This document shows positions 14,970-24,091 of a stretch of DNA of 45,696 bases, one piece after another. Position 1 is the first letter of the stretch, and each line of letters opens with the position of its first letter. The notes below the pieces were generated by a model. It worked only from the letters and a program-made list of their open reading frames with translations. It had not been told where the DNA came from and did no database searches. Source of the stretch: Deltaproteobacteria bacterium (GTDB lineage Bacteria; Desulfobacterota; Desulfuromonadia; Geobacterales; Pseudopelobacteraceae); NCBI GenBank assembly GCA_021778115.1, contig JAJYCS010000010.1, positions 1 to 45,696 on the forward strand. The letters run 5' to 3'. A program made the translations under genes and the position numbers.

Positions 14970-16073
14970 TCAGCCTCCAACCCGGCCCAGGAATGCCCGC
15001 AAAAGTGGGGCAAAGGTCTCGTGTTCCAGCAGGAAGGCATCGTGACCGTAGGCGGAGGGGATCAGGTGATACTCAACCGGCCTGCCCAGCTCCTGCAGGC
15101 AGTGCACCATCTGCTCGGTCTGATAGGGCGGATAGAGCCAGTCCGAGGTGAAGGCGAAAAACTGGATCGGGGCCGCCACCTGGCCAAAGGCCTCGGCCAT
15201 CGATTCGTACCCCCAGGCCACATCGTACAGATCCAGCGCCTTGGCCAGGTAGAGAAAGGCGTTGGCATCGAACCGGTCCACGAAGTTGTTGCCGTTGTAG
15301 TTCAGGTACCGTTCCACCTCGAACTGACCGAAAAAGTCAAAGAGGCCATCCCGAGCTGCATAGCGCCGGCCGAACTTCTGCCACATCGACTCGTCGGACA
15401 GGAAGGTGATGTGGCCGATACCCCGTGCCAGGGCCAGACCATCCTTGGGGTTGTGCTTGTATTCACCCTTCTTCCAGGCAGGATCGTTAAAAATAGCCCA
15501 GCGTGCCACGGCGTTTAAGGAAATGGCCTGGGGCGAAGGCTGCGGCGTGGCGGCCAGCACGATGGCCGATCCGATCCGATCCGGGTACTGGGTGGCCCAT
15601 TCCAGGGCCTGCATCCCGCCCATGCTGCCCCCCATCACCGTCAGCAGGCGTGCAATGCCCAAGTGGCTGATCAGCAGTTCCTGGGCCCGTACCATATCCC
15701 GCACGGTGATCACCGGGAAGGTCAGGTTGTACCGTTTGCCGGTGGCGGGGTTGATTGAGACGGGGCCGGTGGAACCGAAGCAGGAGCCGATCACGTTGGA
15801 GCAGATCACGAAGTAGCGGTCGGTGTCCAGAAGCCGCCCCGGCCCGACGATGGCATCCCACCAGCCTGGCCTGGCATCCTCTTCCCGCCGCTTGCCGGCC
15901 AGGTGGGCGTCACCGGTCCAGGCATGCTCCACCAGGACCGCGTTGGAGCGGTCGGCGTTCAGGGTGCCGTAGGTCTCGTAGGCCAGGGTGACCGGCGCCA
16001 GGATGCGCCCGCTCTCCAGCCTGATGCCTGCGTCAAAGGTGATGCGCTGTTCCTGAACGATGCCGACCGACAT
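14970..16073 (-). CDS. metX: Homoserine O-acetyltransferase
   Basis: A 367-residue alpha/beta hydrolase that transfers an acyl group from acyl-CoA to homoserine, committing it to methionine synthesis. The nucleophile elbow is [14 protein letters not shown] with Ser150; Asp311 ('FTSDWLYPP') and His344 ('[10 protein letters not shown]') complete the triad. Length is normal. The ATG at 16073 lies only 4 bases beyond a stable hairpin, and the sole candidate ribosome site, AGGGG, lies in that hairpin's 3' arm. A SAM-I riboswitch precedes it, so expression should fall when SAM is plentiful. It probably co-transcribes ttcA and ispF. Confidence 0.96.
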   Translation of the reverse strand: MSVGIVQEQRITFDAGIRLESGRILAPVTLAYETYGTLNADRSNAVLVEHAWTGDAHLAGKRREEDARPGWWDAIVGPGRLLDTDRYFVICSNVIGSCFGSTGPVSINPATGKRYNLTFPVITVRDMVRAQELLISHLGIARLLTVMGGSMGGMQALEWATQYPDRIGSAIVLAATPQPSPQAISLNAVARWAIFNDPAWKKGEYKHNPKDGLALARGIGHITFLSDESMWQKFGRRYAARDGLFDFFGQFEVERYLNYNGNNFVDRFDANAFLYLAKALDLYDVAWGYESMAEAFGQVAAPIQFFAFTSDWLYPPYQTEQMVHCLQELGRPVEYHLIPSAYGHDAFLLEHETFAPLLRAFLGRVGG

Positions 16074-16077
16074 ACAG

Positions 16078-16108
16078 AAAGCCCCTGTTCACGATGAGCA
16101 GGGGCTTT
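16078..16108 (-). promoter_or_regulatory. Expression-platform hairpin of the metX riboswitch
   Basis: On the minus strand AAAGCCCCTG (16099-16108) pairs perfectly with CAGGGGCTTT (16078-16087) around an 11-base loop. The 5' arm and loop contain GCTCATC (16093-16099), the exact complement of GATGAGC at the 3' side of the aptamer's closing helix (16132-16138). The two structures should therefore be mutually exclusive. The T run after the hairpin is short and the AGGGG ribosome site is inside the stem, so control could be by termination, by blocking translation, or both. Confidence 0.75.
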
Positions 16109-16132
16109 GGGTGGAAGTAGCCAAAAACCTCG

Positions 16133-16231
16133 CTCATCTTCGCCTTGCGGCAGGATTTAGCACCTGGCGTCCCTGCCGGAACCGGTTGCTGTGGCTTCAT
16201 CGGGCCTTATCCCTCCACCACTCTCGATAAG
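16133..16231 (-). ncRNA. SAM-I riboswitch (S-box) aptamer
   Basis: The minus strand from 16231 shows the S-box consensus in order: CTTATCGAGAG, GGTGGAGGGA, GGCCCGATGAAGCC, CAGCAACC, GGTGCTAAATCCTGCC and a closing GATGAG that pairs with CTTATC as helix P1. The kink-turn and pseudoknot segments are all present. It binds S-adenosylmethionine and represses the downstream metX transcript (established for the family). The 311 bases between metX and the next gene hold this aptamer, its hairpin, its promoter and the upstream region of the plus-strand lipoprotein gene. Confidence 0.95.
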
Positions 16232-16248
16232 CAGATTATTTTTGGCGC

Positions 16249-16277
16249 ACAGTACGGTAAGCCTATGGGCTTGTCAA
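16249..16277 (-). promoter_or_regulatory. Sigma70 promoter of the metX riboswitch transcript
   Basis: On the minus strand TTGACA (16272-16277) and TACTGT (16249-16254) are 17 bases apart. Transcription would start about 10 bases before the aptamer, as expected for an S-box leader. Confidence 0.75.
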
Positions 16278-16384
16278 TCAAATATACCCGGCCTGCAGCC
16301 GGCAGAACGGTCTGGAAATGCGGCGCGGCATCTGGTATATAATCCCTTCCTGAAACGTTGTAACGTCCCTTTTGAGGAGAAACC

Positions 16385-17242
16385 ATGAGACGGCTGCTCT
16401 TGACCCTGGGCCTGGCCCTGCTGCCGCTGATAACCGGCTGTGCCCGTAACTATTTCAACGTCCCGCAGAACAGTTTTGCCGATGAGGTGAAGATACTGGG
16501 GGTGGCGCCTATCATGGTGGATGCGGACTCCGATATCCGTTATCCGCAAAAGGGGGCGCTGATCGATCTGATTACCGCCCAGAACCGCCTCCATGAGGAG
16601 GAACTGGTCAGGATGCTGAAGAAGAGCAACAGCTTCTATACGGTGACCAAGCTGGATGCCGATCCCAAGACCCTGTTCAGCAGCCTGCTGTTTCGGCGGG
16701 AGCGGCGCGACGACGCCTCCATCCGGTACAACAAGTACTTCTGGAAGGAGGAACCGCTGGCGGACCTGATCCGGAAGAACAGCCTCGATGCCGTGCTGCT
16801 GGTGGTGATAAGCGGCATTACCCGGCCGGACAAGATCTATTCCCCCACCCTGCTGGATGCGTGCGAGGGGGATTACAACTTCCTGATCATGTCGGCCCAG
16901 ATTCTGGATGCCAAAGGCAATATCCTCTGGGAATATCCCAACTTCCGGACCCGTATCCTCTCCTATACGCCGCTTCTGAACCTTCAGTATCCGGATTTCG
17001 ACGAGTCCAAGGCCAATATGAGCGTCAAGACGCCGGTCAAGTTCAAGACCCTGGAGGGGATCAGGAAGGCCCTGGACAAGCGGCGTCTCGATCTGCTGAT
17101 GCGGGAAACCGGCGATGAGGAACTTTATACGACCCAGTTTGAGGCGATGACCTCGCTGCTTGAGCTGAACCGGGACGACAACACGACCGCCAAACCTGCC
17201 CAGCCGCCGCAGCAGCAGTCGACCGGAGGGCAGAAGCCATGA
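16385..17242 (+). CDS. Conserved-looking lipoprotein of unknown function
   Basis: A 285-residue lipoprotein: signal peptide with lipobox LITGC (Cys20), so lipid-anchored to an envelope membrane. The mature part is mixed alpha/beta; 'LLVVISGITRPDKIYSP' and 'QILDAKGNILWEYPNF' resemble the core of envelope proteins that assemble as GNA1162/CsgG-like domains, but this is only a resemblance. The C-terminus is a Gln/Pro-rich tail. GAGGAG precedes the ATG by 6 bases, and TATAAT at 16338-16343 could be its -10 box. It overlaps the OsmC gene by 4 bases. Confidence 0.75.
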   Translation: MRRLLLTLGLALLPLITGCARNYFNVPQNSFADEVKILGVAPIMVDADSDIRYPQKGALIDLITAQNRLHEEELVRMLKKSNSFYTVTKLDADPKTLFSSLLFRRERRDDASIRYNKYFWKEEPLADLIRKNSLDAVLLVVISGITRPDKIYSPTLLDACEGDYNFLIMSAQILDAKGNILWEYPNFRTRILSYTPLLNLQYPDFDESKANMSVKTPVKFKTLEGIRKALDKRRLDLLMRETGDEELYTTQFEAMTSLLELNRDDNTTAKPAQPPQQQSTGGQKP

Positions 17243-17646
17243 CGATAGAGATCACCCTGGATGGCGATAAAAAGGTGGCCGCCCACTACCCGGACGGGCT
17301 GACCATGGCCACCGACCAGCCGGTGGCCGATGGCGGTCAGGGGACGGCCCCCTCCCCCTTCGCCTGCTTTCTCGGCGCCATCGGCACCTGCGCCGGGGTC
17401 TACGTGCTGGAGTTCTGTCGGGCGCGCAGCATACCCACCGACCGGATCACCCTTACCCAGCAGGCGGAGTTTGCCCCCGACGAGCAGGGGAAACGCCGTC
17501 TCACCCAGGTGGCCCTGACCATCAACCTCCCTCCGGAGTTTCCGGAGAAGTACCGGGGGGCCATTGTCAAGGCCGCAGGCCTCTGCTCGGTGAAGAAGGC
17601 GGTCTTGACCCCCCCCGCATTTTCCATTGAGTATCAGGTGTCGTAA
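17239..17646 (+). CDS. OsmC family protein
   Basis: A 135-residue OsmC/YhfA-type protein. The conserved N-terminal 'PVADGGQGTAPSPFACFLGAIGTCAGVYVLEFC' block carries the first reactive cysteine within 'GTCAG', and the second is in 'AAGLCSVKKAV'. Two such cysteines are the thiol peroxidase pair of OsmC/Ohr proteins; members of this shorter branch are often of unknown substrate. It overlaps the lipoprotein gene by 4 bases and is followed 9 bases later by ftsK, so the three may form an operon. Confidence 0.88.
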   Translation: MTIEITLDGDKKVAAHYPDGLTMATDQPVADGGQGTAPSPFACFLGAIGTCAGVYVLEFCRARSIPTDRITLTQQAEFAPDEQGKRRLTQVALTINLPPEFPEKYRGAIVKAAGLCSVKKAVLTPPAFSIEYQVS

Positions 17647-17654
17647 AGAGCCCC

Positions 17655-19994
17655 GTGGACGACGCCCGCAAGGACAGACTGGTCAAGGAGCTGCAGGGGA
17701 TCGCCCTGGGGGCCCTGGGGATCTTCATCCTGCTGGCCTTCCTCACCTTCAGCGCCGCCGATCAATCCCTGAACAGCTGGTCCACCGAAGGGGGGGTCCG
17801 CAACCTGGGTGGGCGCCTTGGGGCCCAGGTGGCCGATCTGTTCTTTATGCTGTTCGGCCTGGCATCTTACCTGATCCCGGGGGCGCTCCTGTTCCTCGCC
17901 TCCAATCTGCTCCGGTTCAAGGAGTTACGGCTCCGTTCCTATAAGCTGGCCGCCTTCTTCGGCCTTCTCCTCTCCCTGTCCGCCCTGTTCGCCTTCAACT
18001 TCGAGTCAACCACCCTGTTCGGTCAACGGGTGGCCACCGGAGGTCTGCTCGGCAGGGGGACGGCCCAGCTGCTGCAGGGAAACCTGAATACCTTCGGCGC
18101 CCTGCTGGTGTTGCTGCCGCTCCTGGCCGCCTCCATTATGGTGCTGTCCCGCTTCTCCTTCGTCCTGTTTGCCGGCTGGTGGTTGGAGACCCTGCGCACC
18201 AAGTGGGTAGCCTGGCAGGAACGCCGGGGCCACCGCAAGGAGGAGCGGGAACGGGAGCGGGCGCTGCTCGCTGGTAAGCCCCTGCCGACCGCCGGTCCGC
18301 TTATCAAACCCCACACCCCGCCCCCGCCTCCACCCCGGCCGAATTTTTTCAAGAAGGAGAAGAAGAAGGAGGCGGTCAAGGACAAGCCGGTCCAGGAGAC
18401 CTTTGATTTCATCGATCGGGAGGAGGGGTTCCACACTCCGCCCCTGTCGCTTCTGGATCAGCCCCCGGCCACCGACCGACGTATCGACAAGGATGCTCTG
18501 ACGGCGAACGCCCGCCTCCTGGAGCGGAAGCTGCTAGACTTCGGTATCGACGGCGAGGTGAAGGAGATCGCGCCGGGGCCGGTGATCACCATGTACGAAT
18601 TTGCCCCGGCCCCCGGCATCAAGATCAGCAAGATCGCCGGGCTGGCCGACGACCTGACCATGGCCCTGCAGGCCCTTTCCATTCGGATCGTGGCCCCGAT
18701 CCCCGGCAAGGGGGTGGTGGGGATCGAGGTGCCGAACCGGGAGCGGGAGACGGTCTACCTGCGGGAGATCTTCACCTGCGAGGAGTTCCAAAAGAGCCGG
18801 ATGCGGCTGCCGCTGGCCCTGGGCAAGGATATCGCCGGGCTGCCGGCCATGGCCGATCTCGCCAGGGCGCCCCACCTGCTGGTGGCCGGTTCTACCGGCT
18901 CCGGCAAGTCGGTCTCGGTGAACACCATGATCCTGTCACTGCTCTACACCGCCACGCCCCGGGATGTGCGGTTCATCATGGTGGACCCCAAGATGTTGGA
19001 GTTTTCCATGTACGAGGGGATCCCTCACCTGCTTTTGCCGGTGGTGACCGAGCCGAAGAAGGCCTCGCTGGCCCTCAAGTGGGCGGTGGGGGAGATGGAG
19101 CGCCGCTACCGGCTCCTGGCCGACAAGGGGGTGCGCAACATCGAGTCCTACAACCGGAAGCTGGCGGCTGAGGATGAGGCCCAGAGCGATCTGCCCGTTG
19201 CCGAGGAGGAGATCATCGAGGAGTTGGAGGAGGTGCTCGACGGGGAGGAAGGGACCACCCCGGAGGAGGCAGCGCTCCCCTTTGTTCTGGATGACCGGGA
19301 GGAGCTGCTGCACAGTCACCTCCCCTATATCGTCGTGATCGTGGACGAACTGGCCGACCTGATGATGGTGGCCGGCCGGGAGGTGGAGGAGCATATCGCC
19401 CGTCTGGCCCAGAAGGCCCGAGCCGCCGGGATCCACCTGATCCTGGCCACCCAGCGGCCGTCGGTGGATGTGATCACCGGCCTGATCAAGGCGAACCTCC
19501 CCTCCCGCATCTCGTTTCAGGTCTCTTCCAAGGTCGACTCCCGCACGATCCTCGACTGTAACGGCGCCGAGACCCTTCTGGGGATGGGGGATATGCTCTA
19601 CCTGCCGCCGGGGACCTCACGTTTGATGCGGATCCATGGTGCCTTTGTCGCCGACGCCGAGGTGCAGCGGGTGGTGGACTTTCTGAAGAAGCAGGGGAAG
19701 CCGGTCTATGAGAAGTCGATCATGGAGATGAAAGAGGGTGACGAAAAGGCCGCTCTGGATGACGAGGAGCTGGATGAACGCTGGGAGGACGCCCTGCGGC
19801 TGGTGGCCGAGACCCGGCAGGCCAGCATCTCCATGGTGCAGCGCCGCCTGCGGATCGGCTACAACCGGGCCGCCAGGATCATCGAGATGATGGAGCGCGA
19901 AGGGATGGTGGCGCCCGGCGACGGCACCAGCAAGCCCCGTGAGGTGTATTTGGAAAACATCACGGTCTATCTCAATTCCCCCCTGAACAGATAG
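17655..19994 (+). CDS. ftsK: DNA translocase FtsK
   Basis: A 779-residue septal DNA pump that clears and aligns chromosome ends at division. The N-terminus has four membrane helices (within res ~15-175), then a short basic and proline-rich linker ('HTPPPPPPRP'). The motor has 'PGPVITMYEFAPAPGIKISKI', Walker A 'GSTGSGKS' and Walker B 'IVVIVDELADLMM'. An acidic insertion of about 45 residues ('EEEIIEELEEVLDGEEG') separates 'IESYNRKLA' from the Walker B strand. The C-terminal gamma winged helix reads 'RQASISMVQRRLRIGYNRAARIIEMME'. GTG start at 17655. Confidence 0.95.
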   Translation: MDDARKDRLVKELQGIALGALGIFILLAFLTFSAADQSLNSWSTEGGVRNLGGRLGAQVADLFFMLFGLASYLIPGALLFLASNLLRFKELRLRSYKLAAFFGLLLSLSALFAFNFESTTLFGQRVATGGLLGRGTAQLLQGNLNTFGALLVLLPLLAASIMVLSRFSFVLFAGWWLETLRTKWVAWQERRGHRKEERERERALLAGKPLPTAGPLIKPHTPPPPPPRPNFFKKEKKKEAVKDKPVQETFDFIDREEGFHTPPLSLLDQPPATDRRIDKDALTANARLLERKLLDFGIDGEVKEIAPGPVITMYEFAPAPGIKISKIAGLADDLTMALQALSIRIVAPIPGKGVVGIEVPNRERETVYLREIFTCEEFQKSRMRLPLALGKDIAGLPAMADLARAPHLLVAGSTGSGKSVSVNTMILSLLYTATPRDVRFIMVDPKMLEFSMYEGIPHLLLPVVTEPKKASLALKWAVGEMERRYRLLADKGVRNIESYNRKLAAEDEAQSDLPVAEEEIIEELEEVLDGEEGTTPEEAALPFVLDDREELLHSHLPYIVVIVDELADLMMVAGREVEEHIARLAQKARAAGIHLILATQRPSVDVITGLIKANLPSRISFQVSSKVDSRTILDCNGAETLLGMGDMLYLPPGTSRLMRIHGAFVADAEVQRVVDFLKKQGKPVYEKSIMEMKEGDEKAALDDEELDERWEDALRLVAETRQASISMVQRRLRIGYNRAARIIEMMEREGMVAPGDGTSKPREVYLENITVYLNSPLNR

Positions 19995-20003
19995 GAGTCT
20001 GTG

Positions 20004-20780
20004 ATGGATATCTGCGCCGCCGCCATTCAGTTCACCGTCCAGCAGGGCGATCTTGCTGCAAACCTGACCTATGTTCGTGCAGCCTTGGGCCGTGTGGCCG
20101 ACCAGGGGGCTCAACTGGTCGTGCTGCCGGAGATGTGGTCGACGGGATTTTCCTACAGGACCCTCTCAGAACTGGCCCAGCAGACCGATGCGGTGGTGGC
20201 CGAGCTGCAGGAATTGTCGGCCCGACACCGGCTGGTGATCATCGGCAGCCAGCCGGAGCCGGCCGGCGATGGTCGGGTCTACAACACCGCCCATATCATC
20301 GACAACGGTTCCCTCGTCGCCCGCTACCGGAAGCTGCATCTGTTCTCGCTCCTGGGTGAGGACCGGGCCTTCAAGGGGGGGGAGGGCTGGTGTCTGGCTG
20401 AGACCTCACTGGGGAAGGTGGGCGTCATCATCTGCTACGACCTCCGTTTTCCGGAGCTCTCCCGGCGTCTGGCCCTGGAGGGGGCCCGGCTGATCTGTGT
20501 GCCGGCCCAGTGGCCCAAGCCGCGTCAGGAACACTGGCGGACCTTGCTCAGGGCACGGGCCATTGAGAACCAGCTGTACGTGGCCGCCTGCAACGCCTGC
20601 GGCCCGATCGGTAAACTTGACCTGTTCGGCATGAGCATGATCATCGACCCGAAAGGGGAGGTGCTGGCCGATGCCGGCGAGCAACCGGGGGAGATCAGCG
20701 CGCCCCTCTCCTGGGAGGCGATGGATGCCTGGCGCGCCCAGATCCCCTGTTTCAACGACCGTCGGCCGGAACAGTATTAA
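20004..20780 (+). CDS. Nitrilase-superfamily amidase (carbon-nitrogen hydrolase)
   Basis: A 258-residue carbon-nitrogen hydrolase. The catalytic triad is Glu in 'VVLPEMWSTGF', Lys in 'YRKLHLFS' and Cys in 'VGVIICYDLRFPEL'. The 'CYDLRFPE' form is typical of the omega-amidase/Nit2 branch, which releases ammonia from alpha-keto amides; the exact substrate is not decided by sequence. The ATG at 20004 lies 6 bases after AGGAG; a GTG directly before it is less likely. It follows ftsK by 9 bases. A GC hairpin, GCCCCG/CGGGGC (20792-20809), lies between it and tolQ. Confidence 0.88.
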   Translation: MDICAAAIQFTVQQGDLAANLTYVRAALGRVADQGAQLVVLPEMWSTGFSYRTLSELAQQTDAVVAELQELSARHRLVIIGSQPEPAGDGRVYNTAHIIDNGSLVARYRKLHLFSLLGEDRAFKGGEGWCLAETSLGKVGVIICYDLRFPELSRRLALEGARLICVPAQWPKPRQEHWRTLLRARAIENQLYVAACNACGPIGKLDLFGMSMIIDPKGEVLADAGEQPGEISAPLSWEAMDAWRAQIPCFNDRRPEQY

Positions 20781-20847
20781 AAATGCTTTACGCCCCGGCA
20801 GAACGGGGCTAGTTTAAGCGGTTGTCAACTTCTGAAGGAGGCTGTGC

Positions 20848-21531
20848 GTGGATACCAACATCTTGAGTCTTGCCGGCACCAGTCCGGTGGTGCTGGGGGT
20901 TTTCGTCATCCTGATCTTTTTCTCGGTGGTCTCCTGGGCGATCATCTTCTACAAGCTGGTCCAGATCCATAAGGCCAACAGTGAATCGGTCCGGTTCATG
21001 GATTTTTTCTGGAAGACCAAGCGGTTCGACACCATCGCCGCCCAGGCCGACCGCTTCGCCAGCTCGCCGCTGGTGGTGCTGTTCAACGAAGGGCACAGTG
21101 AGCTGAAACAGCTGATGGATGCGGAGGGGAAACAGGAACAGTCCGGCGTCAGCACCGATCTGGGGGGGGTAGCCAATGTCTCCCGCGCCCTGCGGCGGGC
21201 CACCAACCAGGAGGTAAACCGGCTGGAGCGCTATACCACCTTCCTGGCCACCACCGGTTCGGCCTCCCCGTTCATCGGCCTGTTCGGTACGGTCTGGGGC
21301 ATCATGGTGGCGTTTCAGGGGATCGGTATGACCGGCTCCGCCTCCCTGGCGGTGGTGGCCCCCGGCATCGCCGAGGCGCTGCGGGCCACCGCCATCGGCC
21401 TGGTGGCCGCCATTCCGGCGGTCATGGCCTATAACCACTTTCAGCACAAGATCCGGGTGCTGGTCAAGGAGATGGACAGCTTCTCCACCGAGTTCCTGAA
21501 CATCGTTCAGCGTAACATCGCCGGGAAGTAG
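20848..21531 (+). CDS. tolQ: Tol-Pal system proton channel protein TolQ
   Basis: A 227-residue inner-membrane protein of the MotA/TolQ/ExbB family. Three membrane helices are seen at ~14-36, ~135-157 and ~170-192. The conserved '[26 protein letters not shown]' and '[30 protein letters not shown]' blocks form the proton-channel helices. With TolR it couples proton flow to TolA for outer-membrane constriction at division. The GTG at 20848 is supported by GAAGGAGG about 7 bases upstream. It leads the tolQRAB operon. Confidence 0.95.
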   Translation: MDTNILSLAGTSPVVLGVFVILIFFSVVSWAIIFYKLVQIHKANSESVRFMDFFWKTKRFDTIAAQADRFASSPLVVLFNEGHSELKQLMDAEGKQEQSGVSTDLGGVANVSRALRRATNQEVNRLERYTTFLATTGSASPFIGLFGTVWGIMVAFQGIGMTGSASLAVVAPGIAEALRATAIGLVAAIPAVMAYNHFQHKIRVLVKEMDSFSTEFLNIVQRNIAGK

Positions 21532-21540
21532 GGGTGCGCC

Positions 21541-21954
21541 ATGGCAATGGGCGGTAATGACGACGAACGGGGGATGATGGCGCAGATCAACGTCACCCCT
21601 CTGGTGGACGTGATGCTGGTGTTGCTGGTGATCTTTATGGTCACTGCGCCGATGATGCAGCAGGGGGTGCAGGTCAACCTGCCCAAGGCCAACACCAAGG
21701 GGCTGAACGCCCAGGAGGATACGGTGATTGTGTCGGTGGACAAGACCAGCCGGATCTTTGTCAACAAGGATGAGGTGCCGGAGGGGGATCTCCGCCAGCG
21801 CCTGAGCGATATGTTCGCCACCCGCAGCAAGAAGGAGGTCTTTCTGAAGGCCGATGCCGGGGTGCCGTACGGTGATGTGGTGCGGGTCATGGCCGACATC
21901 AAGGGGGCGGGGATTGAACGGCTGGGGATGGTTACGGAGCCGTCAAAGCACTAA
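21541..21954 (+). CDS. tolR: Tol-Pal system protein TolR
   Basis: A 137-residue ExbD/TolR protein. A single membrane helix (res ~17-40) in 'INVTPLVDVMLVLLVIFMV' carries the essential Asp of the proton path. The periplasmic domain ends 'ADIKGAGIERLGMVTE', as in the family. It starts 9 bases after tolQ and ends 2 bases before tolA, so the three are translated together. TolR forms the stator with TolQ. Confidence 0.95.
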   Translation: MAMGGNDDERGMMAQINVTPLVDVMLVLLVIFMVTAPMMQQGVQVNLPKANTKGLNAQEDTVIVSVDKTSRIFVNKDEVPEGDLRQRLSDMFATRSKKEVFLKADAGVPYGDVVRVMADIKGAGIERLGMVTEPSKH

Positions 21955-21956
21955 AG

Positions 21957-22691
21957 ATGCAGACTCTGCAGCGCCGTTCAGACACCTGGCTCGGTGTCAC
22001 CCTTCTGCTGTCAACCGCACTCCACGTGGCGGCCTTTTTCGTCATGGTCTGGCTCCAGCGCCTCTCGCCGGACCTGGGGCAGGTTCAGACCACCTATTAC
22101 GTTGACATGGTAAACCTGCCGGTGGCCTCACCCCAGTCCGGAAGTCCGATCCCCACCCCAACCCCTGCCAGGGAAGAGGTTGCTACCGCCCCCCAGGCCG
22201 GGCCGACAGCCTCCGTCAAGGCCGCCCCCAAGGCTGCGCCCATGGCAATCGGCAAGTCCCCGTCCACAGCGGCCCAGAGCTTTCAGGAACGTCTGGCAAG
22301 TCTTGCGGGGAAGGCGGCTGAAGAACGGCAGGCCGCTGCCCTTGCCTCCATACGGGAAAAGGTGGCCGGCGGCAGGGCCGGCATGCCCGGCGCCACCGGC
22401 GCTCAGGCGGGGAGCGATTACACGGCGTACCTCCATTCGCGTCTGAAAGACGCCTTCCGCGAGACCATTAGCTACCAGAGCCGTGCCCCCTTTGTGGCGG
22501 TGCGCCTGACCATCGACGGAGAGGGGAGGATCGTACAGCTGCGCCTGTTGCAGAGCAGCGGCGACAAGGTGTTCGAAAACGCCGTGCAGCGGGCCATCTC
22601 CCTGGCACAGCAGCGGATCGTCCCGCCGCCGGGTCATACCGTCTACCAGGGATCCTTTGTATTCAAACCCCAAGGAGTCACTCACCAATGA
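21957..22691 (+). CDS. tolA: TolA-like protein with TonB C-terminal domain
   Basis: A 244-residue periplasm-spanning protein with one N-terminal helix (res ~12-34), a Pro/Ala-rich linker and an Ala/Glu-rich helical stretch ('ERLASLAGKAAEERQAAALASIREKV'). The TonB/TolA-type C-terminal domain (~150-244) has 'LTIDGEGRIVQLRLLQSSGDKVFENAVQRAI'. It would link TolQR energy to Pal and TolB at the outer membrane. It is much shorter than enterobacterial TolA, mostly through a reduced helical domain. Its ATG follows the tolR stop by 2 bases and its end overlaps tolB by 4 bases. Confidence 0.9.
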   Translation: MQTLQRRSDTWLGVTLLLSTALHVAAFFVMVWLQRLSPDLGQVQTTYYVDMVNLPVASPQSGSPIPTPTPAREEVATAPQAGPTASVKAAPKAAPMAIGKSPSTAAQSFQERLASLAGKAAEERQAAALASIREKVAGGRAGMPGATGAQAGSDYTAYLHSRLKDAFRETISYQSRAPFVAVRLTIDGEGRIVQLRLLQSSGDKVFENAVQRAISLAQQRIVPPPGHTVYQGSFVFKPQGVTHQ

Positions 22692-23980
22692 GGTTTTTGC
22701 CCCGTCTTGCGCTGCTCCTTCTCCTCTGCTGCAGCCTGGCAACCGTGGCCTGCGCCGATGGCGTCGTCGAGGTCACGGCCCCGGGAAACCGCCTGCTGAA
22801 GCTGGCCGTTGTGCCGGCGCAGCCCCAGGGGGCCACGGTACAGCCCGACCTGGCCAACGAGATGGCCGATGCCCAGGTCTTTGACCTGAACATGTCCGGC
22901 CTGTTTGCCGCTGAACGCCGCGATGCCGCTCCGTTACCCCAGGGGCTGGGGCTGAGCGTGATCGATTATATCCCCTGGCTGACCGCCGGGTATGATCTGC
23001 TGATCCGTGGTGAATATGAGCTGCGGGGGGATGAGCTGACGGTTGAGTTTCGCCTGTTCGACGTCCTGAACAAGAAACAGCTGCTGGTCAAGCGCTATCT
23101 GGGGAAACGGTCGGACCTGCGGCGTTTCAGTCACGCCTTCAGCGATGAGGTGCTGGGGGTCATGGCGGGCGCCAAGGGGGCGTTCACCTCACGCGTCGTC
23201 TATGTCTCCAGCCAGACCGGGCACAAAGAGATCTACATCATGGACTGGGACGGCTTCAACACCCGGCAGATCACCCGGAACAACACCATCACCATCAGCC
23301 CCGATGTCTCTCCCGATGGCCGGGAGATCATCTTTACCTCCTATAAACGGGGCAATCCCGACCTCTATAAACGGGCCCTCTCCAGCAGTGTGGAAGTGCC
23401 GATCTCAACCAGGCGGGGGCTCAACATCACCGGCGCCTGGTCGCCGGACGGCAGCAAGATCGCCCTGTCCCTCTCGAAGGACGGGAATACCGAGATCTAT
23501 ACGATCAATCGCGACGGCTCTGCCCCCAACCGCCTCACGGTCAGCCATTCGGCCAATGTCTCCCCCTCCTGGTCCCCTGACGGTTCCAAAATCGCCTTCG
23601 TCTCCGATCGCCTCGGACGTCCCCAGATCTTCATCATGGATGCCGACGGCGGTAATGTCCGCCGCCTGACCACCAACGGCAGCTACAACGTCAACCCCTC
23701 CTGGTCGCCGAAGGGGGATAAGATCGCCTACGCCCGGATGATGGGCGGTTTCCAGATATTCACCATCAACACCGACGGCAGCGACGACACCCAGCTGACC
23801 AGCGAAGGGAGCAACGAACGTCCCCGGTGGTCGCCGGATGGTCGTTTGATCGTCTTCAGCTCACAGCGGAACGGCGGTCAGGCGATCTACGTGATGCGGG
23901 CGGACGGTTCGGGACAGACCAAGGTCAGCCATACCGGGGGACAGAATATTCACCCGGTCTGGACCCCTCGCTGGGAATGA
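22688..23980 (+). CDS. tolB: Tol-Pal system periplasmic protein TolB
   Basis: A 430-residue periplasmic beta-propeller protein. A signal peptide (res ~1-23, ending AD) is followed by the N-terminal domain, then about six propeller repeats of the 'WSPDGSKIAF...IYTINRDGS' type, for example 'SWSPDGSKIAFVSDRLGRPQIFIMDADGG'. TolB docks to Pal and is pulled by TolA. The ATG overlaps the tolA stop by 4 bases. It ends 111 bases before pal, which has its own promoter. Confidence 0.96.
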   Translation: MRFLPRLALLLLLCCSLATVACADGVVEVTAPGNRLLKLAVVPAQPQGATVQPDLANEMADAQVFDLNMSGLFAAERRDAAPLPQGLGLSVIDYIPWLTAGYDLLIRGEYELRGDELTVEFRLFDVLNKKQLLVKRYLGKRSDLRRFSHAFSDEVLGVMAGAKGAFTSRVVYVSSQTGHKEIYIMDWDGFNTRQITRNNTITISPDVSPDGREIIFTSYKRGNPDLYKRALSSSVEVPISTRRGLNITGAWSPDGSKIALSLSKDGNTEIYTINRDGSAPNRLTVSHSANVSPSWSPDGSKIAFVSDRLGRPQIFIMDADGGNVRRLTTNGSYNVNPSWSPKGDKIAYARMMGGFQIFTINTDGSDDTQLTSEGSNERPRWSPDGRLIVFSSQRNGGQAIYVMRADGSGQTKVSHTGGQNIHPVWTPRWE

Positions 23981-23999
23981 AAAATTTTTATTGAAGCTG

Positions 24000-24027
24000 T
24001 TGCAAAACCACGCAGTAGGAGTATACT
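24000..24027 (+). promoter_or_regulatory. Putative sigma70 promoter of pal
   Basis: TTGCAA (24000-24005) and TATACT (24022-24027) are 16 bases apart, giving a leader of about 58 bases. It would allow pal to be made in excess of tolB, as lipoprotein stoichiometry requires. Confidence 0.5.
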
Positions 24028-24091
24028 TCAGCATTACATGAGATCATAGGCGTACAAGCCGTTGATAACCGAAGCTACCAAGGAGGCTACA

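Noticed and set aside
16133-16231. The metX leader considered as a T-box or SAH riboswitch
   Set aside because: All S-box core segments are present in order, and there is no T-box specifier loop or AGGGTGG sequence.
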